Source of the DNA: Chrysogorgia sp. JL179-B06
Taxonomy: Eukaryota; Cnidaria; Anthozoa; Scleralcyonacea; Chrysogorgiidae
Direction: 5' to 3'
NCBI GenBank assembly: GCA_035772405.1
Contig: JAYKKM010000263.1
Span: 1,503,001 to 1,567,000, forward strand
Length of the DNA stretch: 64,000 nucleotides
Position numbers and translations under genes: made by a program. Position 1 is the stretch's first letter. Each line of letters opens with the position of its first letter. Positions 36,150 to 48,750 of the stretch are shown here, piece by piece. Under the pieces are notes generated by a model that was given only the letters and a program-made list of their open reading frames with translations, searched no databases and had not been told where the DNA came from.

Positions 36150-37866
36150 TGCCTTTTAAAGTCGAATTTTGATAAAGTCGATGTTCCTGCTTTATCAAAC
36201 GATTTGCCAAAGTGGCATTGTGTTATGCCAGCATCAGCTAAAGAGTGGTGGAACGCTTTCCTTCCGGGGCTTGATAAAAATTCTGCCACAGTAGCCCCTG
36301 ATACAGACTGCCCACTGCATGAACTGAAGAATACCTTACAGAGACCACCATCAACTGAAGAAACACCAGAACTTATATCTGACCTGATGCAATATAGGGA
36401 GAAAGAGACTGCACCACTTGAACAGGTATAAAATATTATAAATAATTCTTACTAAATTACATCCAGTCATTTATTTTCTTTTTGACATTAAGGACCTGTT
36501 CAGTTAATTGGCATGTATATAGAACATGATTTCGACTTTGAGAACGTTAAAATTGCAAATTTGCAAGTTTGCCTGTTTACGAAACTTAAAACACAATATC
36601 TCAAGTTTCAATTAACACTTTGTAATGAAATTTTCCCCGTTTTTAGATCTGTTACTTATCCAGGTACTAGGCCTAAAATATACGATAGACTTTATACAAT
36701 GTGGCGGCTTTACGGCTGCTTGATCAAGAGCCCGATCAAGAGCATTGCTTTTAAGCCTAAATTTGTCTATTTTATAATAAATATAGGATTTATTAGGTCT
36801 AGTCCCTAGATATTTGTTATCTTTATATAACAGAACTGTTTTATATAACTGAACTTTCTTTAATTGTGTTTTAAAAATTGGCCATTTCACCCCGTGTGGA
36901 GTCTATTATCTCATAATCATGGTAACTGACACATCCCAAAACCACTTGTTTGTCCAAAGAAAAGCTTTGTCTATCATTTTTTGCTATTATACGCAACAAA
37001 AGAGCCATTTAAACAAAAAATAAAAACTTTGTGTAAGACCACCTTAAATAAGACACTGAAAAGCAAGTTTATTCAAACAATATATCCTATGACAGGGCTT
37101 GTTTGTTTAACATGTGTGTTATAATTTCTATTATACCAATTTGGTTCAATACCGAAATTAATAGAGCTTAGAGTAAAGTTTTGTTTTGGAAGAATGTTTC
37201 TAGCTATGTTAGGTTTAAGGTATGGTTTTAGATTACAAAATTTAGCCAATATACCTAATATTATATAACTTGTTTTTTTTTTGACAGTGCTCCCCCACTC
37301 CCGATGAACGGCGTGATATTTCCAGAGCGATTATTAACAAGTACACTTTCCGAGCAGATGCTGGTGGTGGCTATGTAAAGATAATATCATTTTGTGATTT
37401 TGAAGAGATTGTGAATGTGTTTCGTGCAAAGCCATCAGATTTTGACTGGTTTGTTTTATAAAGGATACAAATATCCCACTTCTAAAATATAGTTCTTATT
37501 AATATTTAAGGGAACCTGGTCCAGATAAAATGGCGACAAGGTAAAAATGAGATGCGCTATGAAAAGACTGATCCTGTTGTTCTGGCCAGAAAAAGAAAAG
37601 GTGTATCAAAAGATGAATCTGGCAGATCTCGCAAAGTTCCAGCACTTCATGAGGTTTTGTAAGCTGAGAATCACCATGCAATTGATGGGGAAGACGAACA
37701 ATCGTGTATAGTACATGTAGCCTGGATGCAAAACGAATAAGAAAAGAAGCAACACAACATTGCACTAGTCAAAAAGAGGATGGAGCTGACATACTCCTTC
37801 AGATGGCAAATGTTAAATAGTGGAAAACATTTGTTGAAGGACGTTTCATTTTTGCAAGAGATCAGG
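36150..37866 (+). CDS. Exon series of an unrecognised gene
   Basis: Coding-like exons with correct borders: about 36150-36427 (contains SAKEWWNAFLPGLDKNS, ends at donor CAG/GTATAA); 37288 to about 37449 (acceptor TTTTTTGACAG; CSPTPDERRDISRAI, KIISFCDFEEIVNVF; donor-like TG/GTTTGT); about 37509-37670 (NEMRYEKTDPVVLARKRKG, a Lys/Arg-rich run); and a short one ending RFIFARDQ at donor CAG/GTGAGT (37866). A one-base frame break near 37530 suggests decay. I do not recognise the family. The exons may belong with those at 38741-42209. Confidence 0.4.
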
Positions 37867-37894
37867 TGAGTCTTTTCAACTGAATTTTCTACCT

Positions 37895-38411
37895 AAGGGT
37901 GTTCGGACGTATTTAATTTCACTAAAATTCATGAATACATTGCTAACTGAATAATCACACGTGAACCTTTTTGCACGAAAGCATCTAGAGCTGGTTTGAA
38001 CGACCCTGAGTATACCATAATGTTAACATGGTGAACATCATAAGAATCCGACACTCCCAAATTCACTGTGTAGAAGCTCGTCAGTTGTACTCCCATATTC
38101 CATATTGTTCCATATTCCATACAGTTGTACTCCCACATTGATCTCTCCCGCTTTTTTCCTCTGGGGTCTCCGATTTTCCTCCCTCAGTAAAATTAGCTAT
38201 GGCAGACTTCGGCGATTTTGACATACATGTACCTTCGGCTCGGCCACGTTCGAGCTAAACAATTTGTAAAGACACACGTCTGTTGTGTCTGTTAAGAAGA
38301 CCATTTACCATTACATATCTTGGTTATTAATTCTTAAAATCTGTAATCCATTCGCAAAATAAATTAGCAACTGTAGCCTAGCAACGAAATACTTTGCGTC
38401 CGAACACCCTT
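37895..38411. mobile_element. MITE with AAGGGTGTTCGGACG ends
   Basis: AAGGGTGTTCGGACG at 37895 is inverted exactly at 38397-38411. It lies in a probable intron of the plus-strand gene fragment. No coding capacity. Confidence 0.8.
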
Positions 38412-38740
38412 GATAATTTGATATGCAACCAAAGTCAGCTACTATAATAATGGTACAATAGTCTATAGAGCCCAAGAACCAAATTCTCAAACTGAAATAA
38501 TTCATAAACTGAAAACAAAGCAAGTCAGTGAGATGAAGCGTGTTTGGATTTATGATGAAACACTTGAATAAAGTCTATCCAAACACATCGAAGTCGGTTA
38601 AAAACTCAGCCTGCAACCTCGTTTTTCAACACCCTTCTCAGTGTTTGGATGAAACACTCTTTCTTCTGTTGGAACTTTAATTCATATTTTTTAACTTTAC
38701 TTCACACTTTTATTACTTTATATTTTTGTTATTTTTTTAT

Positions 38741-41700
38741 AGTTAAAAGAAGAATATAATCGGCTAATGGCTGATGAAAATGCTGCAGAACCATTATCAG
38801 CAATTGGTTGGAATTGGCACCAAAAATCATGATTGAGGAAAAAAGAAATGTTAGTTCACCTGAAGTCCAAAAACTTTTGGGTCTCTGTAAGTGTGAGCCA
38901 AGTGCAGAAAGTGACAATGAAGAATTAAATGCTGGTAATTAATGTTCTTTATAATTTATTACCCGACATGACTGTGGATTGATTATGGTTTAGTTCTATA
39001 ATGAATGGGTTAATACAGTTTAGGTCAGTGGTGTTTAATGAGTGGTGTGTTCAGTGTCCTGTTTCACATTTAAGAAATAGAAAACATTTCCGGTGTTGCC
39101 ATACAGTTACAGTATATTATCACAAGTGGGAGTTTAGGAAAACGAGAAGTCATGGTAGGTACACAAGCCCATAGGGCGAGTATGTTTCCACATGATTTCA
39201 AGTGGCCGATTATTTGATAAGCTATTTAGTTATAACGTGAACATGAAGGAATCCCTTCTTGGTCCTAAGAAATGCCCGGTGTATCTCAAACTACCGTGGA
39301 TACGGAATATTTCTGATGATTTTTCAAAGAAACTCAAAAAAATTACGGAACTTTTTGCCAGTAAATTAAACTGCATTTTTTCTCAAAGGTCTATTTTATC
39401 GCCGACTCCAAAGAATCTATACCTGCTCATTCTTCAAGCTGTGTTATTTACGAATATAAATATAAGTGATGCTCGCTATGTAGGTAGAACTACCCAAAGG
39501 TTGGTAAATACAATTAAACAGCATGTGCCTTCTTCAGTCATTCGAAACAAAACTACTTCCACAGAAACGATCCGAAAACGCGGAATATCGAGATTGCGTA
39601 TGCACAGATTACGTGAGCCAGCGATACATCGAGCATTTGAGCACGAAGAAAATTATAAATAAATATATAAAAATGTCAAAAACAGGAAGACACAAAAAAC
39701 ACAGGATAAAAACAAGCCCGACTGCTTTATGTGGTCCGACGATGAGATGGAACTGTTATTTAATGTTGCGAACGAATACCAAGTATCCAGAACCATGGAG
39801 AACGTGGATTGGGAATCTTGTCAATCCCAGTACACCGACATATTTTGCAAATCTACAAAGATCAGTATCCTTCTACAGAGGAAGCTACGATATTAGGTAA
39901 AGATTATCCCCACAAAATGGAGGAATTGACGAAATGAATTCTGATAAGTAATCTCAAATCCATTCGACTTAAATAGTGGACTCTCAGGAAGAAGAAGTGG
40001 CCACGGTCGTGTAGTGCTCCTTTTCTTTGAACTCTGTAAACAGCTGTGGGTGTTTCGCCAGCCACAACTTTGGTATCTGGAATTGAAACGACAGAAATTA
40101 TTGTGGATACCACCTCTGAGGGATGACCAACGTGATCTATCCAGAAACTCAGTCTCCATCAGTAAATATATCCTGTGTTGACACTGATGACAGTGCATAT
40201 GCTTCGGTGCAGTCATCAGTAGATGAGACATGCATAGGCACATTGCTAGCCACAGTGGTCAAGGAAAGGTGAGATTTACTTAATTCAATATTAAGAGGTT
40301 ACAAGAAACAAAAGCTAAAAAGGAAGCTTCCCAATGATAGGTTGTTGTTGAATTGTGCTCAAGAAGAGTTACAAATAAAGAAACAGCTACTTGAAAGGAT
40401 GGAGGGAACGGACATACATGTAGAACATTCAAATAACCTGAACAAACTAACTGATAATATTGAGAAACTAACAAATTCAATATCAAGTGGCTTTGACCTC
40501 CTAAGACAGGTGATGAATCAACCTTCTTATGCTAGACCAGCACAATACCTCCCACAAAATCATGTTAGCAGTTATATTCATACGGTAATAATTATGTTAA
40601 TCCAACACCAATGGCAACAGTACTATCAAACCATGGAGGCATAAACACAATGCCTACAGACTTGAATCTAATTTAAAGCATATTTGACACATGTTTAGCT
40701 GACCATATTTATCAAACAATTTCGTCATTGACCTCGCGAAAACTGGTTGCATTTCGAGACCTGTGCTGCAATCATTTGTATTGAACAATATTCTGCTTTG
40801 TGTAATTTTTAGCAAATATATGGGCTAAGAAGATCGAAGAAAGAATTTTGAATTTGAGAAGGAGAGCCGCACGTAATGACAAAAGAAAGTTTCAAGAAGG
40901 TGTTGTCGTGCCTAAAGGAAAACCAGGACGGAAAAGGAGTAACACTGGAAAGTTTGCAACACTTCCTGTTATTCCCGAAGGGGAAACGCTCGAGACCATG
41001 GAGAACCAACGGAAGGAGCTGGTGGAAATTTTCAACAAGCGCTCACACGATTTGGTGAAGATCAAAGTTTTAATGCACAACACATTCGCTAAACGAAGGA
41101 GAGGCTTCGTCAAGATTACCATTGGTTAAAGGATAGCAAAGGAATTGAGGTTAGCTAAAATAAACCAAACTATCATTAGGTGCATAAAAAGGGAGGATTA
41201 GGGTTGTATGAAAGAAGATATTAAAATGTTGTTTGCCAAATGTGGTGAAGGGGGAATGTTTGCCTAAAAGTCTTGACTGTACTTAGTGACTCGGCAGGTA
41301 GAGGTTTGTACAATATAGACTGATGGCAAACTTTTCCCTTATGTACCTGTAGACTATGGACTAAGCACATTGTTTTCATAAATACCAGTAGTAACTTACA
41401 TTTTGTATGTTGTTTCATTTACGGTATTTATTGTCCAGTGTTTGTTTACATTTCACTTTTTCTGAATTTAATTATATAATCTATCGGACATAGTTTGACG
41501 CTACTCAGGCTTTAAAAAGTTTTGAACTAACTTAAAAGTTACTGTCCATGTCCCGATGTTTCAACACTCCAATCTAGTATCTTGAGGACAGTAACTTTTA
41601 AGTTACGTTCAAAAAAAAACTTTTAAAGCCAGATTAGCGTCAAACTATGTCCGATTTATCACCTGGTTGCGTTAAGAAATTATTTGTTTATAATCTATAT

Positions 41701-42209
41701 TTTAAACTGGCTTAAGTGAAGCCGCTTTAGATTGTGCCACATTAATTAATTAACACATTGTGTTATCAGAGGAGAATTATATCTTGAGGAATTGGGAACA
41801 TGCGAACTAAAAGCCATAACCTGAATCACCTTACTCCCAATTTGAACAACATACATTTAAACAGTAACATATGAAAGAAATTGTAAGTAAAGATTTTTAC
41901 GAGTGTCAACAATTTCTAAGCCTCACCCGAGATTTATAAGCCTTACAGTACAAAATATTATGCATGTGATGTACAATAAGTTATGAATGTGGGTTTTTTC
42001 TGGTGCGTAATTTAAATTTTTTACCATTTTGTAGAGAAACAAATATTGAAATGGAAGGAATTGATACTTCAAGGAAGGGAATTGCAGTTGACCCAAGATT
42101 ACTGCCAGTAAAGGAAGAGTGTTTGTCTGTTCCATCTACCCCTGGAAGTGAGAGCTCTGGTTCATTAACCTCCCGGTCACAGCGTCCTTCAGTATCTGTA
42201 TACACCTAA
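38741..42209 (+). CDS. Exon series of an unrecognised nuclear-type protein
   Basis: Exon 38741-38935 (LKEEYNRLMADENAAEPLSA, then one frame shift to MIEEKRNVSSPEVQKLLGL, donor G/GTAATT). Exon 40811-41129 (acceptor ATTTTTAG; NIWAKKIEERILNLRRRAA, KGKPGRKRSN, ETLETMENQRKELVEIF; stop at 41129). Exon 42035-42209 (acceptor TTTTGTAG; PVKEECLSVPSTPGSESS, stop). The 40811 exon is basic and coiled-coil-like. Two in-frame stops mean these are either alternative last exons or separate genes. No domain recognised. Confidence 0.35.
39195..39663 (+). pseudogene. Penelope-like element C-terminal fragment
   Basis: Open frame 39192-39662 has LPWIRNISDDFSKKLKKIT, typical of the region after the Penelope RT, and SDARYVGRTTQRLVNTIKQH, the degenerate GIY-YIG-type block of this group. 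Frame agreement around CIYEF is lost just before it. No RT is attached. Confidence 0.65.
39674..40660 (+). pseudogene. Myb/SANT-like DNA-binding protein, broken
   Basis: After a start-like MSKTGRHKKHR the frame must change to read CFMWSDDEMELLFNVANEYQ and MENVDWESCQSQYTDIF, the first part of a Myb/SANT-like domain common in invertebrate and Harbinger-associated proteins. Later frames give SGRRSGHGRVVLLFFELCKQ (about 39980-40040). A C-terminal coiled coil, LNKLTDNIEKLTNSISSGF, follows at 40438-40510. Several single-base breaks inactivate it. Confidence 0.6.
41483..41655. repeat. Fold-back repeat
   Basis: ATCGGACATAGTTTGACGCT at 41483 is inverted at the right end; arms of about 65 bp include TAACTTAAAAGTTACTGTCC and GGACAGTAACTTTTAAGTTA, loop about 36 bp. 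Confidence 0.9.
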
Positions 42210-43212
42210 CTGGAGATTTCTCCTGCCTTTATTATATATTCTGACAGTTTATCACAGCTCACAATTTCTCACCTGAATTTCAATATTTAACAATTTAAAT
42301 ATGTTCTATCAATACTGCCTATATAATTATACTTCAATAACACTCCTATACGCCAAGCTATATTGAACAGTACTGAATACTCACCATGTTACAGATGACC
42401 ACTTGCGCCCTTGCCAAGAAGGCCTGCATGGACTTGAATGGAGTTAATTTGTTGTTATTTTGTTAAACTGTTATTTCCAAACATTAATAATCTAATCTTA
42501 ATATTTTTGTAGCAGGTGTTTAAAAAGCTAAAGAAGCGTTAGCAAAACATTATACAAGCAGGGATCATTCAAACGATCCCACAAGATTGTGGTCTCTTGT
42601 GATTGTGATTTCACCTAAATAAGCAATGAGTAAAATTAAATTGCGACAATTTGTAAATGCAACAAAGAACGCGTTCCTCTTTCTGGAAGCCACCCTAATG
42701 GACAGACTGAGTTAGACAAAGAAACGAGTGAGCATAAACAAGTTTATGCTTGAATTGTACTAAGATTTTGCTGTCACTGTTTTGAAATAGACATTTTTAA
42801 ATTTTATTAATTGCATGTGTTTCATTAATTGCAATTTTACTCGTGTACATTCTTCATTAGAATATATTTATGCGTTTAAATTTTTTTTTGTGGTGTCTTC
42901 TTTTAGGTTTTAAGCATGGTATTTTGTGCTTTGTTTTTCATAGCTGCATGCTGATTGCTCCACATGTAAATGTTCAGTATGTTTTTAACCTACTTTGTAA
43001 AATTCATTAATAATTCATGAAGAAAATTCAAAAGAAATTAATATTTAATCAGCATCTTTAACCCTGGATAAAACATTGATTAATAAAACATCAATGTTTT
43101 ATCAAAGTTAACTTGCGTTATTAAAGTTAACTTGAGTTAAAATAATTTGTTTGTACCGTTTTTACAACTTCCAAACAAAGTATGTATATTCTATTCATTT
43201 TACAAGTTCGTT
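42210..43212. other. Intergenic, no gene seen
   Basis: AT-rich; a small palindrome around AAAACATTGATTAATAAAAC / ATCAATGTTTT lies near 43070-43110. No coding evidence. Confidence 0.4.
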
Positions 43213-43297
43213 AAAACATTCGTGGTCGATGCTTATGGGCAGTTATAACGGTTCGCCATTGTAACTGCCTATAAGCATCGGCCGCTCATGTTTTAAC
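43213..43297. repeat. Hairpin-forming inverted repeat
   Basis: CGTGGTCGATGCTTATGGGC and its near complement GCCTATAAGCATCGGCCGCT, arms about 38 bp, very short loop. Confidence 0.8.
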
Positions 43298-43309
43298 TAC
43301 TACTCAGAA

Positions 43310-43690
43310 AGTCACAATTGGAGTAAAAAACAACTCCTACACTGGAGTAAGCAGCTATGAGGAATTCAATTCTGAATCGATGGTAATCTTTACTCCATTT
43401 CTAGAGTCAACTTTGCTCCTACTGGAGTTGTTTCGACTCCAGTTTTTGGAGTTGTCTTTACCTCACAAATGGAGTTAAAATTTTGGAGAAAACAATAACT
43501 CCTAAATTAGAGTTATTCTGTACCTTTCTTTTTAACTCCTATTTTGGAGTTTAATCAATATTTTTACTCCAACAACTGTGAGTCATCTTGACTCCCAAAC
43601 GAGTCGTTTTTACTCGAGTTTTGTAGTTATACTTACTCCGAAAAAGTAGTTAAAATGGGAGTAAAAACAACTCCAAAAAGGAGTTATTGT
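43310..43690. repeat. GGAGT-rich array of short inverted units
   Basis: Alternating GGAGTAAAAA-type and ACTCC-type units in both orientations (for example GGAGTAAAAAACAACTCC, GGAGTTGTTTCGACTCC, ACTCCTAAATTAGAGTT). It resembles in style the arrays at 17621-18598 and 45329-45790 although the core word differs. Confidence 0.65.
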
Positions 43691-43778
43691 GTACCTTTTA
43701 CTAACAACCAATCGAGTTTCTATAGCGACTCAGCACTCTTGTGAATGTCCGAAATCGAGGTAAAGAATCATTTGGACT

Positions 43779-44342
43779 TTGCTCTATGTTTGCAGAATTC
43801 CCGAGAACAGTACGATATTGCAGCAAATATTTATTACAGATGAAGAGAAAACACAGATTGTGGCAAACACGCCAAAAGAAATCCCAGAGTTCCTTCGGTA
43901 CTCTGCGCAAAATTCTCCTCAGACAAGCAGACGAGATACAGTTAATGTTTTCATAGCAAACGATGCCCTCAATGGTCAACCCCAGGTTTGGCATCTTAAA
44001 AGGAAAGAAGACAGAGAGGACAAGTCCCAAGATGTAGAGGCTCATGCAGGGTTAAACAGCAAGGTGAACTATGTATTTCGGTCATTGCTTTGTATGTTCC
44101 ATTTTAACAAAATTTTGTCACGGAAAAAATGTTTTATTTGTCCAGATAAACAATGCATTACACGCCTTCCTCAATGGACGAATTTAAAATCCCTAAATGT
44201 TTTAATTGCCGAAGGTTCAGTGACAGCTGAAGATACTAGTATGTTAAGTTTTGGGAAAACACCAGTCATAAGACCTGTGCAGCCACCACCAGAACAAGCC
44301 GGAACACAGCCTGATGCTGATAATGAAGCACCTCTTGAGGTG
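43779..44342 (+). CDS. Exon-like coding segment of unknown protein
   Basis: A continuous frame reads ENSTILQQIFITDEEKTQIV, KEIPEFLRYSAQNSPQ, then HLKRKEDREDKSQDVEAHAG; a later part, ITRLPQWTNLKSLNVLIAEG and PVQPPPEQAGTQPDADNEA, ends at a donor GAG/GTGAGT (44342). The stretch between about 44070 and 44140 looks non-coding and may be an intron. No domain recognised. Confidence 0.35.
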
Positions 44343-45328
44343 AGTATTTTGTCGCTTGGTACACGAAGTATCAACGCCATACTTGACCCCTTTTCCTTCA
44401 TCAAACAGGTCACTCCGAAGTTATTTTTAGTCTCTCGGTGTTTATCAAGCAAAATAGCGTTAAAATTCTTTAGTAAATTGTGAAATATTAATGGCTTCAT
44501 TAGCTGCGTAAAAATTCATATTCATCTCGCCCACATAGCGAACGCGGCTGCTTACTTATTCTGCACTTGAATTGTTAAACTTGTCAATGCTGTACAATGT
44601 ATAGTTTTTCAGGTGGCGGATGTTTTCTGGTTTGCTATGTGAATATCAAGTTTACCCGCCCAGTTTTATGAACGACACGTTCGATATTTATATGATGTTT
44701 ACCTCATGTTTGCATACCATTCCGATTTAAAGAACCTAAATAATTTTGATCAGTTTGTTTTAATGATAGTATATTATTAGCATGAGTGGATGTATTATTG
44801 TTGTACTCAAGTTTATCTTGTTTACCCACTCTTCACTTAATACGTTCATAGCTGGGCCTTGTGCTATTACAGACACAATACATAATTCTTTGCTCGAGTG
44901 GATATGCTGCAATCCTGTGGTTAACACCTCAGCCGAGAATGAATACGCATGTCTTAATATTATGTTTGTACATGTACATGTAACTACCAGTAGCTTTACC
45001 AAGATTTGTTTTGCTATTTAGCCATGCATAATTATTAAATTTCTTTTTGATTACTATATTTATTGAGCATTTTCATTGTTCAGAACTTTGAGAAATCTGA
45101 GCTCCATGGTTGAAGGTGACTCAGTGAGTGACTCGATGAAGTTTCAGAATTTTTAATTCTATGGCTTCTACTGTCCTAAGGTTGTCAGAGAAACAAAAGG
45201 CCACAGTGAAGTTCCGTGTTCACCAAATTGTCCATAAGGTGAAATGGAGGTTCTTTATGGACAGGAGAAATCATACACTGCCCAGGAACATCTGCAAGTC
45301 CAGTACACAAAACCAGCTTTGCTGCACT
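44343..45328. other. Mostly intergenic; possible short exon at 45155-45330
   Basis: Frame 45161-45352 reads LSEKQKATVKFRVHQIVHKV, which looks coding (similar in style to BESS/MADF protein tails) and runs into the TTGGTT repeat. The rest holds nothing supported. Confidence 0.35.
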
Positions 45329-45790
45329 GTAAAAAACGACTGGTTAAAATAACCGTTTAAATTGGTTACAACCAAATTAAAACTGTTATGATAACCAATT
45401 GAATTGGTTGCAACCTAAAGAAATTGGTTATAGTAACCGGTTATTAATTGGTCATTGTATAGCCTTAGGTTTATATTGGTTAAAACAACCAAACGAATTT
45501 GGTTACAACCAATAAATAGTCAAAGTAACCAATTTATCACAAAACTGCCAAAACCAAATTTGTTGCACCTACACATGTTTGGTAGCTATACACTATCGAA
45601 TCATTAACTGGTTATAAAGTTTCAACTCATGCACTTGTCAAATATATTAACAAATATTAATTGGTTAAATTAATCATTTAATATTTGGTAAAAGCTGACA
45701 ATTTTAAAATGATTATTTTCAACTAAATAAAAATCGGTTATCTCAGCAAGAAGTATACCAGTTGGTTAAAAATCATATTAAACAAATTAC
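45329..45790. repeat. TTGGTT/AACCAA array
   Basis: Starts CACTGTAAAAAACGACTGGTT, then about 20 units of TTGGTTA or its complement AACCAA in both orientations every 10-25 bp. The CACTGTAAAAA start is like non-autonomous DNA elements known from fish and invertebrates. A matching end was not found. Confidence 0.65.
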
Positions 45791-46757
45791 ATTTATATTT
45801 AAAAAAGAATCATATTACATGTGTATTTTTCGATGATGAGGGATGTAGCCACATTTGACAGTGCCAGGAGCGAGGAACATGCAGTGTCACAGGGGCGAGT
45901 GACCCCAAGGTATGACTGACCTATAGATTTAATTAATTTGAAATAACTAGTACAAAATTTCTGATCTTAACCCCAATAGGTCCCTGATAAGTGTTGATTA
46001 ACCGGGCAACACACTGTACAGGGGTCACTCATCCCTACAACATCAGCACAAATTAAAAATATATATATAAGAATATTCTTTGGCTAGCACTCATTTTACA
46101 CTGGCTAACATCCCAGATAAGTGATATTTATTTAAAACCTCTTAGTTCTTATGTCTATATCTCACTACAACATATAAAGCACCATTCATACTATTGGATG
46201 CTTTGACAAGAATGTGTTGGTAGATACATTTTCAAATCATTTTGGGACAGCATATGTAGCCTGTGTAGTAGGTTTTTGGACCTCAAATGCATGGAAATGT
46301 TGCGAGAACTCGATTGTTACCAAAGTTTTTTAAAACAAAATAGGTCTCGTTTGATGGAAGGACCACAATCTTATCAATTGATGCAATCTCTGGTAGACCA
46401 CCCACAGAACCAACATGTATTACAGCTCCAATTCTATATAATGTCCCATGAATACAAACTATCTTTGGCCTAAAAAATCATAAATAAAACATAATCATAA
46501 AATACTCTGGCATCAATCAGAATACAATTATATTAAAGAGGCACTTCAGGGGATAAATCCATTTAAGAGTTTGTATGCACCTCTCGGAAGATCCAATCTG
46601 ATTGGTTGTACTAACAGCCAATCAGGAACCTTATGAAGCCAATTCTAATACTAATAAACCCCAATCGTAACCCTAACAAATCCGCACTTGACATACTCTA
46701 ATATCCTAACCATAACCCGGCTAACCTCTAAGACTCAAAATCTTGTGAAGTACTATT
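45791..46757. other. Intergenic, no gene seen
   Basis: Unique-looking AT-rich DNA with a few AACCCTAAC-like words near 46660-46720; not long enough to be telomeric. Confidence 0.4.
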
Positions 46758-46852
46758 TAAAAAAACGAGCAGCAGTGTTTTATCAGATATAAAACACGAG
46801 GGCGTAGCCCGAGTGTTTTATATCTGATAAAACACGTGATGCGAGTTTTTTT
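46758..46852. repeat. Hairpin-forming inverted repeat
   Basis: AGTGTTTTATCAGATATAAA pairs with TTTATATCTGATAAAACAC; arms about 45 bp around a 3-bp loop at GTA (46804-46806). Confidence 0.9.
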
Positions 46853-47016
46853 GAATGGCTTCAAAAACTGTGAATGAGAAACATGGATTTTAAATAGAAA
46901 ATAAAATCTCTAGGGAATAGCAACTTGGTTGTCCTCTACCAAAAATTTGAATATGAATTTTAAATGCCGAGGCGTGTTAATGCCGAAGCCTACATTCTCG
47001 GCAGCGTTTGTCTTTG

Positions 47017-47282
47017 ATATGCCTCCAAAGCGAAGATTTCGATAACCAAAAAACGAAGAGCAAGAAAAGCGTATGAGTACTATTTTAGGACCTCCAAGGA
47101 ATATAACAGAGAGGGCGAACAGTGATTTGAAAGAAGAATGTAAGGATTTAATAGACTTCAGTTTGGCTGATTTTAGATTTGACGTTCCCGACGAAATGTT
47201 GAGTAATTTCCCGATGCGTGCGAGTGAAGGTGAGAGGGTATCAAATGTTAACACGAACATGTCGGAGTTGTGTGTTCAATAA
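47017..47282 (+). pseudogene. Possible first exon of a repeated-family gene
   Basis: ATG at 47017 starts MPPKRRFR then stops; from 47073 an open frame reads MSTILGPPRNITERANSD and DLIDFSLADFRFDVPDEML to 47282. The basic start and acidic following stretch look coding; a one-base break separates them. Family not recognised. Confidence 0.35.
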
Positions 47283-47700
47283 TTGTACTTTCAATTTTGC
47301 TGAAAAGTGATTCTTGTAAAGAGCTAGATCGTGGTAGTTCTTAAATTTGAATGTTGTTGTGCGAGAATTATCATTATGTGTTTAAACTATAATTATGTTA
47401 ATGTAAAATACGATCTTTATACAAAAAATCTTTATATAAAAATCTTTATATAAAAAATCTTTATATGAAAATCTTTATTCACGAGAAGTATTGTGTTTCT
47501 TAGCTATTATAAAGACGCATGCATGTGACTAATTTCGTAGCAGCAATTGGATAGTTGGTTTATGAATTATTAATGAGTTTTTGTAGGGTTGCTAAAGTTC
47601 CCATTTAAAACCCGATCAAAAACCGATTACTTCCCTTTTAAATGATATAATATGGAATAACTATTATACATTATATATTTGTGAAAGGTGTCTCATAGTA
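47283..47700. other. AT-rich spacer with short direct repeats
   Basis: AAAATCTTTATATA is repeated four times at 47420-47480. No coding evidence. Confidence 0.5.
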
Positions 47701-47883
47701 GTCTTTAGAAAACTGGTGGTAGTTGTAGTAGCAACTGACAGTTAAACAGCCTCAGTGGCAATCATCCTCAATCACTTAACTCCGAGGATGCGTTTACGCA
47801 CTAATTGGGGACACAAATTATAAGCTAATAACCTAATTAAAATTAAAAACTACACAAACTATATTACAAGTATAACATTTTCC

Positions 47884-48720
47884 CTAGGTGTTACATAAAT
47901 GGCAGCTCTGACAACCAAAATCTACATTCCTTATTGCCTTCTTAAAAACATTCAAACTATTTACATTTCGTATATCTTTACCTAATTTTGACCATAAAAG
48001 TGGTCCTATATATCTAATTGAATGTTTTCCATATACTACAGTATTAAAGCGAGGTATTCTAAAATCAGAGTTTCTTAAATTATATGTTCTAGTTTCGACG
48101 TTACTAGAAAATAAGTGTTGAATATATGGTGGTACTAGATTGTTTTTAACTTTAAACATTAATAGAGCAATGTCTTGCAATCTTCTATTATACAACGAAG
48201 AAAGATTTGCTTTAGTGAGTAATTGTTCATACGTGTGCACTTTGGTATTAAAAACTGCACGTAAAGCCCGCTCTTGTACTCTCTCCATCTTACGCCTATC
48301 CGATGCTCGACAAAAGTGCCAGGCTAAATGGCAATACGTCAGGTGTGGTAATACAACAGCCTTGTAAATTTGCAGTTTTGCTTCTTCTGGAATAAGATTC
48401 CTTAGGCGCATCAACACTCCTACCTGTTTGCTGGTACTTTTACAAAGTTCACTAATGTGCTTATCAAAATTAAGCTGTTCGTCCACTTCTACACCAAGCA
48501 GCTTTATTGATGTGGATTGCTCAATAGTATTGCCACGCCCACTTATATCAATATTCATTGTTTTTTCTATATTCCTAGGACCCACCACCATCGTTTGAAA
48601 CTTGTCAAAATTTAAGCATAATAACTTGTCTTCATACCAACTAGTAGTATTTAGATCATATTCCAATTTTCTTTTGACCTCTTCAATAGTATTCCCAGCT
48701 GCAAATATATGGTGATCATA
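47884..48720 (-). pseudogene. 5'-truncated LINE, RT C-terminal part
   Basis: The minus strand has a 260-residue open frame covering the end of a non-LTR RT: LCLNFDKFQTMVVGPRN, IKLLGVEVDEQLNFDKHISE, AVVLPHLTYCHLAWHFCRAS and a tail LWSKLGKDIRNVNSLNVFKK. Coding similarity extends a little upstream in frame to about 48700 (GNTIEEVKRKLEYDL) and ends near a (TA)n run. The catalytic YADD part is absent, so this is a dead 5'-truncated copy, though its remaining frame is intact and thus fairly young. Confidence 0.8.
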
Positions 48721-48726
48721 GTAGTA

Positions 48727-48750
48727 ATATATATATATATATATATATCA
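48727..48750. repeat. (TA)n microsatellite
   Basis: About 24 bp of TA at the 5' truncation point of the LINE. Confidence 0.9.

Noticed and set aside
46660..46740. Telomeric TTAGGG-type repeat
   Set aside because: Only scattered AACCCTAAC-like words, no array.
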